DNA of 14,917 nucleotides from the NCBI GenBank assembly GCA_026770595.1, contig MU634170.1:1-14917 (forward strand), given 5' to 3'. The notes under the pieces were generated by a model. It made no database searches. It saw nothing but the letters and a program-made list of their open reading frames with translations, and had not been told where the DNA came from. The stretch comes from Ochromonadaceae sp. CCMP2298. Its lineage: Eukaryota; Sar; Synurophyceae; Ochromonadales; Ochromonadaceae. The position numbers and the translations under genes are program-made. This document shows positions 1-9,274 of the stretch, in pieces (positions within the stretch are counted from its first letter, which is position 1; the number at the start of each line of letters is the position of its first letter).

Positions 1-114
1 GGATTCACGATGAAGTTGTGGCACTGCTGATGTTGAATCTGCAAGGATGAGATGCGCGGCATAGAACGCGTGGCAGAGGTGGCGCAAGCGTGATCTGTGA
101 GTGAGAGGAGTGCA

Positions 115-3100
115 ATGAGCTACTTGGAGGTTTACCAAGCGGAGCGCGCGCTGACGATGCAGAGGGTGAGCGATGCATGTGATCGCAGCGGACTGTTGGA
201 TGCATTGTTGGATGCATTGGATATACTCTTGCCCTTCACCTCTCACCCCCTCTTACCTATCACCTATCTCATCTCACCTCTCCCTCAGGTGGACTACAGC
301 AACCAGAATTTGGACACCGAAGTTATTACACAAATCGTGTCCTCGCTCTCCCTCTCTGTACACCCTACCACACCCCTAGCGCTGGATCTGTCCCACAACA
401 TCGCCCACCAGCTCCCAACCTTGCCCAACCTCACTGTGCTGGATATCTCAAATAACCGAGTGGAGCGGCCTATTGCAAGAAGCGCGGAGGTGTGCCTGGT
501 GGAGCTGGATCTGAGCTACAATGGAGTCGTCGAGTAAGTAGTGTATGTATGTGTATATAGATGTGTGTGTATGTATGTATCTATGTCTGTATGTATATAG
601 ATGTGTATATATGGACCTGGACCTGGGCTACAATGGAGTCGTGGAGTAAACCCCCTCCACTATCTCCTACACACCTACCATCTACCATCGGAATCTCCAA
701 ACATCATCCAGATATAAGCAAACATATCTAAACACCTGCACACCTACACACCTGCACTCACAAACCTAACCAACTACACTTCAACCCCCTCTTTCTACAC
801 CCACAAACACCACCCATCGCCCACCACCCACACACACAAATGTGTATTAAATCCACCTAAATGTTTATTAAACCCAGTCTGAAAGGCCTGGCCCTGCTCG
901 TCACCCTGCAGCGACTCAACCTGCAGGGGAATCGAATCCGCCACATCGAAGGTATCCACATATATATATATATATACACATACACATATATATTCATCTA
1001 TGCATACACATCTATACATACATACAACGCATACATACACGCACACATACACATCTAACACCTATACCATCACCCACCACCCCTACCCACCTATAGGCTT
1101 AGAGTCCATGCCCCAATTGGGGGTTTTGAACCTACAGGACAACCAGATCGCGGCTGTGTCTGACCTGCGGGTGCTGTCGTATAACAGGTAGGTGCAGTGA
1201 TATGCTGCATGCTAGTGAGCTGTTTCTGTATGCTCTGTGTATGGTGTCCTACAGATACTGTGCTTTTTGATGGTTGGTATGGGGTGTGTACTGTGTGCTC
1301 TATGCTCTCTGTTCTTATGACAAATTTTCATTAACACCCCTTATTACCCATTACACCCCCCGTACACACCTCCACCCCCCACACCCCAACCCCTACCACC
1401 ACCCACCCACCCCCACCCCCACACACACTCACACGCAGCACCCTACACAACGTCTCCTTCGACGGCAACCCCATCGTAAACGACGCCTACTTCAAAGTGA
1501 CACTGCTCAGCTCCGTACCCTGTCTGAAGTCCTACAACGGGCAGATGGTGTGGAGGCGCACCAGTGTACAGGTACGTACTGTGTAATTGGTAAATTCTAA
1601 TGTACACTTTATACGTCGCATTCTCACATACCTAACACACACACTCCCATACCTACCCACCTAACTACCCTATATAATGAAACCCCTCCTATAGTCCAAG
1701 GGGGTCAATGACAGACTGAGCTATTCGGAATTGAGTATGCGCACGTCCCACCCACCCCCGCAGCCCACACACACCACGCCAGCACACCCATCAGCGCAGC
1801 CTGCACACACAGCCACGCGCCCACGCCCCCTGCAGCCCACACAGAGCACGCCGCACCCATATACCACGCAGCCGCACATGCACACCACGCACCCGCGGTC
1901 CCTGCAGTCCCCGCAACCACAGCAGCAATACCTGCAGCAGCACCAGCAGTACCCACAATCCCCGCAACGGTACCAGCAGCCGCACTCACCCGCCCCCACG
2001 CCCCATGCGCAAACCCCCCACACGTACACCGCACAGCCATGCACCGCACACACTGCACCCACCTACGCACACACACACACGCCACAGATGCCCATGCCCA
2101 CACCTTGGGGGAACCTTGGAACCACCAACCAGGGAATGTCCCAGAACTGGGACTTTGAGTTCCAGAACCAGTCGCAGAACCGGGACTTGTCCCCGTATTG
2201 GGACTTCCAGTCCAGGGACCGGTCTAATTCCCAACTAGTGTGGAACAGGCCCCCTGCCATCACCCCCAACCTAGACAGGCGTGTGGTGAGCATATCTAAA
2301 AGTGAAAGGGGGTGGGACCAGTCCCCGCCTAGCTCTCCGCCGCGCCGGAATTTGCACCCAGAACAGTACCAGCAGCAGTACCCACAATCCCCGCAACGGT
2401 ACCAACCGTACCCGCGGCCACAGCAGCAGTACCCGCAGCAGCCACAGCAGTACCTGCACACCCTGCCTACCTCCAGCAGCGCCGCTCGCAGGTCGCTCAT
2501 CCCCACCAACCTACGCAGAGACGGTATGAGGGGTATGGGCGGGGGTAGGGGTATAGGCGGTATGAGTGTGGGTGGCGGTGGGGGTAGGGGGGGTACGGGG
2601 AGTATGAGTGTGGGTGGGGGTGGGTGTATGGGCAGGGATGCGGGCAGGAGTGTGGGCAGAGAGAGCAGGGGAGGGACTCCTGGTCGCCCCACCCCCAACG
2701 CCACCCCTTACAGAACTGCGCCTGTCACACTTCAACAGTCGTCTTTGCAGCTCGAGCCGCCCTCCCCCTACCGCCCCTACCAGGAATCCAGACATGGGGA
2801 ATCCAGACAATCCGGGAACTCCAGAGATTATGGGGAACCTGGGAACTCTGCGTATGGGGAATATGGGAATTCTGGGGTTTTGGAGCGGTCGATGCAGTTT
2901 CCTGGCTCTGTGGCCACGGGTATGCTGCCCCTACCCTACGAAATGGGGGGACGGGGGGGTATGGGTAGTGGTGGTTGGGGCGGGAGTAGGGGTGGAGTAA
3001 GTGGTGGGGGTATGGGCACGGGGGGTATGGGTATGGGTATGGGGGGTATGAGTACACCCAGACTCTCCCGCTCCCTCTTCTCCTCCGCCCTAGCCCCCAC

Positions 3101-5207
3101 CTCTGCCCGCACCCCTGTCCACCGGTGCCGCGCGCAGTCCGCGGATCGTTCCCGTCCCCAGAGAGCTGAGAGGGGACGGTCCCTCAGCCCCAGCTCCCTC
3201 CCCCGCCACTCCCTACCCTCCCACTCACTCCCTCCTTCCTCCCCCAGCTCCCACCTCTCACAGCCCCCCCACCTCCCCCATGACTCCAACCGACTCTCGA
3301 TTTCCACGGGTATGGGTGAGAGCGGGCGGGTCTTCGGTAGTGGGGGTGAGAATGGGGACAATGGGGGTGAGTATGGAGGTAGTAGGGGGGACAGGGGGGA
3401 TAGCAGGGCAATGTCCCCAGGCAGTGTGGGCTCAATTGGCTCCCTGGGCCGACCCACGCAGACCCGTACCTCCCTCAACCGCGCCAGCTTCTCTCTCGAG
3501 ATGATCCGGTACGTGTGTATCAAACCCTCTTCTCTATGCCACATATACCTAATAAACCCCATCTCTATATACATATATACCTATTAAACCCCCAGGGCTC
3601 AGGCGGAAGCCGACGCCATCCAGCAGCAGCTTGTGGAGAATCGGTCCTTTGTGAGTCTCACTGGGGTGGGGGGGAGCAGGGAGGGTAGGAGTAGGGAGGG
3701 TAGGGGGGGTGAGGGAGAGGGGGGGGGTAGGCGGGGGCGCTCTCGCACGAGACAGCCCTTGTCTACATCTGCTGCCCCCACCGCAAATACTTCTGCCTCC
3801 GCTCCTGCCCCCTCTACTCGTTCCTCTTCCCCCGCTGCCCCTGTCTCTCCCACCGCGTTCGGCAGATCGATCTCCTCAGGGCAGGGGAGAGAGGGCAGGT
3901 GGGTGAAGGGGGGGGTCGACAGAGAGGGCAGGGAGTCTTCTACTGCACGGCTGTTGCGGCTATACGGCCTGGGGGACTCACCGGACAAAGGGAGGGCGCA
4001 GAAGCAGGCGCAGGTGCAGGAGCAGACACAGGCGCAGACACAGGCGCAGACACAGGCGCAGACACAGGCGCAGGGGGAGGGACAGGCGCATCGGGGTGTG
4101 GGTGCGGGTGTGGGTGCGGGAGTGGGGGGTGCAGATGTGCCCAGCGAGGAGGGCAAGGAGCCAGGCGGGGGAGAGGGCCCCCCTAAGGACATTTTATCCA
4201 CTCTGGGCAGCAGGCTGACTAGTAAAATAGTAGGGGCAGGGGAGCCAGGGCCCCCCATACCATCCCACACACAGTCTCAGTCCGCGCCCTCCAATGCCTC
4301 TGCTCAGCTGTTGCTCGCAATATCCGCACTAAAGGCTCGTCAGATAGCTACCGTGCAGGCTATCCACGCTTCTGCTGTGAGTGCGGGTACTAGAGAGAGG
4401 GAGAGCCTAGACCCACACGCCCCACACCCCCACGCTACCCACACACCCTACACCAATCCCGTCTCCCACACACAAACCTCCCATCCCCACTCCTCCCAAA
4501 CACCCACCCACCCCCACCCCTCCTACCTCTCCCTTGCCTCCCCGGCCCCCACCTTCATCACCCGCACCCGCTCCCGCTCCCCCAGCCCCCACCGCTCCCC
4601 TATGCGCAGCCCCGGCGCGACCGTTATAGAGGTGGGGACAGGGAATGGGGGCGGGGGGGGGTCGAGCTTCATGTTCCGGCTTACCAGCAACAACCCCTAC
4701 CTTAAGACTGTACCCTCTCCTACACCCGCGCTGGCGCTGGCACCCGGGGGGTATGGGTATGGAGCCAGTGGTGGGGTAGGCGGGAGTGGGGGGGGTGGGG
4801 GTATGGGGAGTGACGGGAGTGGGGGTATGGGGAGTGACGGGAGTGGGGGTATGGGGGGTAGTACGAGTGGGAGTGGAATTAGTGGGAATGGGGGTATGAG
4901 GAGTAATGGGAGTGGGGATAGTGGAAGTTACGGGAGTAACGGGAGCCCAACCGCCTACCCTCCAGATCGTCTCATCGCCTCGATGCCCCTCTCCGCCGCC
5001 CCCTCCCCCTACCCCGCCCCCTACACTGCCCCCTACCCCGCACCCATGTCTGCGCCTTCGCACGCTGCAAAAAGAGCCACAGACGAGGGTAAAAACGTCA
5101 CTTTTGGGACAGATGAGGGGTCGAAAAACGTCTCTTTCGACCTGGCTGGGCAGATCAGCAGCCTCAGAAGCAAGCAGGCGCGGGACATCGCCGCGATGCG
5201 TAGGTAG
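115..5207 (+). CDS. LRR protein with long low-complexity tail (7 exons)
   Basis: Exons by splice signals and frame: 115-165, 289-533, 878-951, 1097-1187, 1439-1571, 1695-3508, 3596-5207 (4020 nt, 1339 aa, stop TAG). ATG 115 is chosen; an upstream in-frame GTG is ignored. Residues about 30-195 are SDS22-like leucine-rich repeats (LDLSHN, LDISNN, LDLSYN, LNLQGNRI, LNLQDNQI) closed by an LRR-cap-like segment (GNPI...LLSSVPCLKSYNG). LRRs of this kind bind other proteins. From residue 199 on the chain is low complexity: His/Pro/Gln-rich, Gly/Met/Ser-rich, RS-like, a QTQA repeat, then more Gly/Ser. Short helical islands lie across the exon 6/7 junction, at 4296-4370 and at the C-terminus. The partner is unknown. 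Exon 7 could hide one or two frame-neutral introns (GTGAGT at 3651 and 4377). The LRR call is firm; the role is not. Confidence 0.85.
166..288 (+). other. Intron 1 of the LRR gene
   Basis: Donor GTGAGC, pyrimidine-rich 3' end, acceptor CCCTCAG; phase 0. It is 123 nt and has no in-frame stop, so retention would add 41 residues. It holds a 12-bp tandem duplication (TGTTGGATGCAT twice, about 196-219). Confidence 0.7.
534..877 (+). other. Intron 2 of the LRR gene
   Basis: Donor GTAAGT, acceptor TATTAAACCCAG. It joins GA to T to give Asp inside an LRR. It holds GTAT/TGTA microsatellite DNA and a decayed copy of the end of exon 2 (611-652). Confidence 0.9.
952..1096 (+). other. Intron 3 of the LRR gene
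   Basis: Donor GTATCC, acceptor CTATAG; the junction codon is GGC. The body is TA/CA/TACA microsatellite. Confidence 0.9.
1188..1438 (+). other. Intron 4 of the LRR gene
   Basis: Donor GTAGGT, C-rich 3' tract, acceptor CGCAG; the junction codon is AGC. Its removal joins the last LRR to the cap motif. Confidence 0.9.
1572..1694 (+). other. Intron 5 of the LRR gene
   Basis: Donor GTACGT, acceptor CTATAG, phase 0, 123 nt. It separates the LRR domain from the low-complexity tail, so domain and exon borders coincide. Confidence 0.85.
1944..2404 (+). repeat. Dispersed 32-bp direct repeat in exon 6
   Basis: 1944-1975 and 2373-2404 are identical over 32 bp and encode QYPQSPQRY-type residues. The copies are 429 bp apart, a multiple of three, so the duplication keeps the frame. 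Confidence 0.85.
3509..3595 (+). other. Intron 6 of the LRR gene
   Basis: Donor GTACGT, acceptor CTATTAAACCCCCAG. It is 87 nt with an in-frame stop (TAA at 3585-3587) in the upstream frame. The junction codon is CGG; splicing joins a predicted helix (LEMIR to AQAEADAIQQQLVE). Confidence 0.9.
4023..4070 (+). repeat. 12-bp tandem repeat, four copies (QTQA)
   Basis: CAGACACAGGCG four times without change, encoding (QTQA)4. The lack of divergence points to recent slippage or gene conversion. Confidence 0.9.
4801..4860 (+). repeat. 24-bp tandem repeat (GMGSDGSG type)
   Basis: Two identical 24-bp units (4801-4824, 4825-4848) and the start of a third at 4849, each encoding eight Gly/Ser-rich residues. 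Frame is kept. Confidence 0.85.
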
Positions 5208-5563
5208 CGTTAGGCGTTAAATTTGAAACAATGTATTATCCTGTAGATCAAGAATCGTATAATATCGCTCACAATTCACCGCTCATAATTCAATTCACCG
5301 ATAATAGAAAGGTCGATTTGCGGCGGATTTGCGACCAAAGTCTTCTCTTTTTGATAAGTCCACGATAAAAAATACGTCTAGGGTTTATTTCTCCGCTGTT
5401 TTTCGTTTTCAAGTTTCAAAAATTATGTAAACGAAGAGGGCAGAGAAAGGAGAGGGCACTTGTACCTGCCACCGCACCGCCAATAGCCGGAGGTGCCGAT
5501 TGCCAGTCACAGCCTTCCCTCTGTCACGGAATTTTGGGTTCATTCGTCACCGCACTGCTCATC
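5208..5563. other. Intergenic: LRR gene 3' flank and ankyrin gene 5' flank
   Basis: AT-rich for about 220 bp after the TAG, then mixed. No gene is seen. It contains the first copy of the flanking repeat. An in-frame TTG at 5534 upstream of ATG 5564 is not credible as a eukaryotic start. Confidence 0.6.
5331..5395 (+). promoter_or_regulatory. Conserved upstream block, copy A
   Basis: Two conserved parts: GCGACCAAAGTC (5331-5342) and a 38-bp block at 5358-5395 containing CCACGATAAAAAATA and GTCTAGGGTTT. Copy B (6932-7004) matches 12/12 and 35/38 with a different spacer length. The block ends 168 bp upstream of the ankyrin ATG. A promoter or 5'-leader element is inferred; a duplicated cassette border is equally possible. 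Confidence 0.5.
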
Positions 5564-6778
5564 ATGTTGACCAGGCAAGCAAGCAAGACCGCCAATGATT
5601 TAAAGGTTAGATATTCCGGCCTGACCTCGCCCATTGAGGCTCCGCAAAGTGTGCTGTGGTTAACCTTCATACTGGAGAGGGCGAGGGAGTTCCTGGGTGC
5701 AGCATGCGACCCCCAGCTCAGACTTGTGTCGCGGTGGTTCAGGGATGTGCTGGCGACGGTGCCTCGGTCGCTACTCAGGGTTGAGGACTATTTCTCCCCT
5801 TTGTCGCTGTTCGTCTGGGCGCGGGAACGGATCGGTTTGCGGTTTGGTACGGGGGTGGTGATTAAAGTGGCCAAGGGCGGCCACCTTAAGATTCTGCAGT
5901 GGCTAGTTAGGGACGGAGACCACTCTTGGGGTGCTGGTGCTCGACTGTGTGAGAGTGCGGCGGGGGCGGGGCATCTGCACGTTCTGCAGTGGCTGAGATC
6001 CCTTACGCCTGCGGTTCCGTGGGGGCAGGCTCGTGCGTATGCGGCCGAGGGAGGGCAACTGGAGGTACTGCAGTGGATGACCCAATGTCCTGAGTGCCCT
6101 GGGGTGCGGGATATCTGCTCCTTTGCTGCCAAAGGTGGGCATCTGCATGTGCTGGAGTGGCTGCGTGCGCGGGATCCTCAATACCTCGAAAGAAGCGTGG
6201 GGAGCGATATGTGCAGCCTCGCAGCCGAGCATGGTCATCTGGAGGTGCTGCGGTGGTTACGGGCTCAGGATCCTCCCTGCATATGGGACGCAGTCACTTG
6301 CCAATTCGCAGCTGTGAACGGTCATCTGGAGGTACTGCAATGGCTGAGGGCGCAGGATCCTCCCTGCTTATGGGACTTATTCGCCTGCTCTCGTGCTGCG
6401 GAGGGTGGCCATCTGGATGTTTTACAGTGGCTGAGATCCCAGGACCCTCCTTGTCCCTGGGATGTTCAGACTTGTGCTTTTGCTGCGGAGGAGGGGTGTC
6501 TCGAGGTGTTGCAGTGGCTGCGGGCTCAGGACCCCCCCTGCCCCTGGGACGAATTGGTGTGCGATAATGCGATTCAGTCCCGACATCTGCACGTGTTGCA
6601 GTGGCTGCTGGCGCATGACCCCCCCTGCCCCTGGGACGGGGGGGCGCTGGAAACTGCTATACGATACGGGTTTGACAAGATAGAGCAGTGGCTAAGGGAG
6701 AACAACGCGCCTGAGTGGGAGTGGGGCAGCGACAGTGACGAGAGCAGTGTATTCGAGGAGGACTTCGCTTACGACTAG
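5564..6778 (+). CDS. Ankyrin-repeat protein, F-box-like head
   Basis: 404 aa, no intron needed; ATG 5564 is the first in-frame ATG, stop TAG. Residues about 31-65 (ILERAREFLG...LVSRWFRDVL) resemble a diverged F-box or similar helical adaptor. About ten ankyrin-type repeats follow (residues ~97-385), each with a GGHLEVLQWLR core and, in the later ones, DPPCPWD plus a Cys-Ala-Ala helix. This WLR...CPWD subtype is widespread in large expanded families of algae, other protists and their giant viruses, where the proteins are scaffolds, often ubiquitin-ligase adaptors. The C-terminus is acidic (DSDES...EEDF). The last four or five repeats are very alike in DNA, a sign of recent internal duplication. 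The family is firm; the partner is unknown. Confidence 0.88.
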   Translation: MLTRQASKTANDLKVRYSGLTSPIEAPQSVLWLTFILERAREFLGAACDPQLRLVSRWFRDVLATVPRSLLRVEDYFSPLSLFVWARERIGLRFGTGVVIKVAKGGHLKILQWLVRDGDHSWGAGARLCESAAGAGHLHVLQWLRSLTPAVPWGQARAYAAEGGQLEVLQWMTQCPECPGVRDICSFAAKGGHLHVLEWLRARDPQYLERSVGSDMCSLAAEHGHLEVLRWLRAQDPPCIWDAVTCQFAAVNGHLEVLQWLRAQDPPCLWDLFACSRAAEGGHLDVLQWLRSQDPPCPWDVQTCAFAAEEGCLEVLQWLRAQDPPCPWDELVCDNAIQSRHLHVLQWLLAHDPPCPWDGGALETAIRYGFDKIEQWLRENNAPEWEWGSDSDESSVFEEDFAYD

Positions 6779-7288
6779 GCGCTGACCAGAAAGAGGGACC
6801 AGAAACAGGGACTAGAGGCAACGGAGCGTATGCAGGGACAGAGGGGGTTAGGTGGTCGGCTTCCATTATCAGATCATATACATGCGCACAAGAGAACATA
6901 ACTTTCAAAGTAACTTTTAGTAATCTGAACTGCGACCAAAGTCAGGAGGCTGAGCCGGTTTTGACCGTCCACGATAAAAAATAAGTCTAGGGTTTTATTC
7001 TCCGGCAAAAAATGGCGAGGCCGGGCAAATGGGCGTAACTACATGTCAAAAATTTGGTCGTGCAAGTTTTGCCCCTCTTGTCTCGGCTGATAGTGCGTGG
7101 AAGGAGTGGCCATCAGCATACCGCTGGTGCACATTGCCCTGGGTTTGTTGAAGTTAGGCGGCTGAACACCACAACCGCAACAGCTCGAGCAGCCTGCCGC
7201 AGACCCCTGCACTTGGCTCCGATCTGCCGCTCCTGCTCACAATTCTACTGCGGCTTGAGGTTTTCGTTCGTCAATCCTCAAACTGATC
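6779..7288. other. Intergenic with second conserved block
   Basis: No supported gene. It carries copy B of the block. ORFs here on both strands lack recognisable features and appear to be chance reading frames. Confidence 0.5.
6932..7004 (+). promoter_or_regulatory. Conserved upstream block, copy B
   Basis: GCGACCAAAGTC at 6932-6943 and the 38-bp block at 6967-7004 (35/38 identical to copy A; spacer 23 bp instead of 15). It lies 284 bp upstream of ATG 7289, in the same relation to the next gene as copy A to the ankyrin gene. Confidence 0.5.
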
Positions 7289-8472
7289 ATGAAGGGCCCT
7301 TGAGCATGCTTCTCGTACCGCGTGGCGCAAGGTGGGCCGCTGCAGTTCTGCCAGCTGCGCGAGCGCCTCCGCGACGGGTCCTGGTTGGCGTTCCCTCTGC
7401 TGGACCACGACTCCCTGGACGCCGCGCTGCTTCCCCTCTGGCCAACCATGACCAAACTGCTCGGTTGGACAGCCACATCAGGATAATCCCGCGGCTGGTG
7501 CTCGACGACCGGCGCAGCGCGCGTATCGTGTGGAGGATGGAGATGTGCACAGAGGCGACGCCCGTGTTGGTGGTCAACGAGCACTGATTCAGGGCAGGCT
7601 TCCTGTTCTACCGCGCGGGCATGTCGGGGGTGTTTCGGATCAGCCAGGAGTTCAACGAGGACTCGGCGGCAGCTGGCGGGCAGGCGCAGTTTCTCCACCA
7701 GCTCGACTTCCCGATCAGCGAGAGCCGCGCGCTTATCTTCGCAGACGTCCTCGCCACGCCTGCCAGCGAGGCCCTCGCAGAGGCCAACCGTCCTGTGGAC
7801 GCCCTGTACGGCCTGTTCAAGTTCAGGGCGGCTCTGGCGGACCAGTTCTCCAGCGCCCTCCGCAAGAACGCGGGCAAGTCGAGCAGCCTCTCGTTCGACG
7901 TGCGCTGCCCCCCCCAGGAGGCGGCCTCCCTGTTCCGCTGGCCTGCGGTGCAGGCTGCGACCGCCCCCACTCTATCTGCGGGTAAGGAGAGCAACAGGGT
8001 GTCTTACCTTGTGACCGCGTCCACCATCTTCACCCCAGCGGTGCTGAAGAACCTGGTGGTGCTCAAGCTGGACGACCCCACGCTGCTGGCGGAGTTCCTG
8101 GGTACGCCTCTTTGCTTACTCCATTACACAGCACTCTATTACCTATAATGTAACTCTACTTATCTTACATTTCTCTACCTATAACTAACATCTGTCTATG
8201 CTCTAACAGGTCGCACTTACAGATACTTCCCGATCTGCGACCTGAACTACCGCACTAGCGGCTTCACCGATCTCAAGTTTGCCTGCCTCGTCGCCGAGCC
8301 AGGCGCCCTAACCTTCTCCTATGACCTCTCCTCAGACACCCTGTTTGTAAAGGCCAAGGTAGAGAAGCTGTCCCAGGAGCAAGCCGGTGCCCTTCCGCCC
8401 TCACCCGCAGAGGGCTCTTCTCCCGCGGCCTCGGACGGTTCCACTCCTCCCCCCAAGAAGCTGTGCACGTAG
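7289..8472 (+). pseudogene. Unrecognised gene, 5' half broken, 3' half spliced and open
   Basis: Coding character moves between frames. From ATG 7289 one frame reads protein-like (SYRVAQGGPLQFC ... LLDHDSLDAALLPLWP) but has TGA at 7301 and ends at TAA about 7490. The next frame then takes over (RIIPRLVLDD ... TPVLVVNEH), meets TGA at 7585, and runs on past it without a further stop to 8101. A GT-AG intron (8102-8209) joins exon 2 (8210-8472, TAG). From ATG 7621 a 247-residue product would still be intact: soluble, mixed alpha/beta, with a Ser/Pro-rich end and a terminal PPPKKLCT. No family is recognised. It could be a decaying gene, a functional 3'-only gene, or a gene with sequencing errors in the 5' half. 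Confidence 0.6.
8102..8209 (+). other. Intron in the 7289-8472 gene
   Basis: Donor GTACGC, branch-like ATAACTAACA, acceptor CTAACAG, 108 nt with an in-frame stop. The junction codon GGT continues into an open exon. Splice signals match those of the LRR gene, so this gene was expressed in the same host lineage. Confidence 0.85.
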
Positions 8473-8672
8473 CTGCACTGAGCTTTTGCGTAATAGATAT
8501 TACTCTCCTGTTGTTTTAGCTATGCAGTCGGCGCAAGTAATAGCTAGCTGTATAACTCGTATAATCCCTAAGTACATAAATAAGTAAGCCAGTTTGCAAT
8601 CGCCACGGGCGCGCAAAGACATAAACTTAATTACTAATATTGTTTTATAGAGTGCCTAAAACTAGTTCGATT

Positions 8673-8682
8673 GAACTACCGT
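8673..8682 (+). repeat. GAACTACCGT motif, copy 1
   Basis: Exact motif in tandem unit 1, preceded by CTAGTTCGATT and followed by CCC. Confidence 0.7.
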
Positions 8683-8756
8683 CCCTGAATAATCTCACAT
8701 TGACTCACACTATTGAAAGTGTAAGTGCTAAACCAAAGGGGCCACACGCTGGGGGG

Positions 8757-8775
8757 ACCTGCAGAGACTGCAGGT
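8757..8775. repeat. Perfect 8-bp hairpin
   Basis: ACCTGCAG, a 3-nt AGA loop, then CTGCAGGT. It lies in tandem unit 1 only, just before unit 2. Confidence 0.7.
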
Positions 8776-8857
8776 TGATTGCAATTGCCACGGGCGCGCA
8801 ACTACATAAACTTGAGTATTAATAATGTTTTATAGAGTACCTTAAGCTACTTAAATC

Positions 8858-8867
8858 GAACTACCGT
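8858..8867 (+). repeat. GAACTACCGT motif, copy 2
   Basis: Exact motif in tandem unit 2, preceded by AATC and followed by ATCGGAATATACGAA, nearly as in copy 3. Confidence 0.7.
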
Positions 8868-9039
8868 ATCGGAATATACGAATACTGACTCCAAATACTA
8901 TAACTGTATATACTGTGCGCTAGCCGCCTAATGAGGGGGCGACCTGGGGAATCACCTTTTTTGCAATCACCACCGATGAGCAAGTGCATAAACTTTAGTA
9001 CTTATATTGTTTTCTAGAGTTACTCAAACTAGTTCAATC

Positions 9040-9049
9040 GAACTACCGT
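9040..9049 (+). repeat. GAACTACCGT motif, copy 3
   Basis: Exact motif in tandem unit 3, preceded by CTAGTTCAATC as in copy 1 and followed by ATCGAAATATACGAA. Confidence 0.7.
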
Positions 9050-9170
9050 ATCGAAATATACGAACACTGACTCAAAATACTATAACTGTAAGTATAGTGA
9101 GGAAGCTTCGCATTATTTTCTATAGCGCTTTCTATAGCGCAGAGTAGAGTTTTATGTACTACTTTCCTAT

Positions 9171-9274
9171 ATTTCCAAATATTAAACCGGTAATTATCCT
9201 TTTCCTTATAAATTAATTAATTCTAATCGAACTACCGTGATGAAATGTTATGTGCGCGCACTATATTTGGAAAT
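9171..9274. repeat. 12-bp inverted repeat around motif copy 4
   Basis: ATTTCCAAATAT (9171-9182) and ATATTTGGAAAT (9263-9274) are perfect complements. The 80-nt interval includes GAACTACCGT copy 4 at 9229-9238, which keeps the ~185-bp spacing (189) although the rest of the tandem unit is lost. Confidence 0.7.

Larger units (their letters stand above)
8594..9100 (+). repeat. Three ~184-bp imperfect tandem repeats
   Basis: Unit anchors: GCAAT at 8596, 8781, 8963; ATAAACTT shortly after; TTTTATAGAGT or TTTTCTAGAGT; then GAACTACCGT at 8673, 8858, 9040. Periods are 185 and 182 bp. Each unit then carries a small inverted repeat, such as ACACT/AGTGT (8707-8722) or ACTATA/TATAGT (9079-9098), whose sequence differs but whose position is similar. 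Confidence 0.85.

Noticed and set aside
2063-3574. Long open frames on the - strand opposite exon 6
   Set aside because: They arise from low-complexity G/C-run DNA. The spliced + gene explains the region with seven consistent exons.
5378-5387. Telomere-like CTAGGGTTT
   Set aside because: Single units only, each embedded in a longer conserved block, with no tandem array.
7301-7587. TGA codons read as an amino acid
   Set aside because: Only one gene has them, alongside a frame change. The broken basic-protein gene ends in TGA, and it also contains TAA. Decay explains this better.
7237-7698. 153-codon - strand frame
   Set aside because: It is GC-rich antisense of the 7289-8472 gene, whose + frame is supported by a splice site and protein-like composition.
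8594-9238. CRISPR-like array
   Set aside because: Only three long diverged units with similar, not unique, interiors, in a eukaryotic context with introns.
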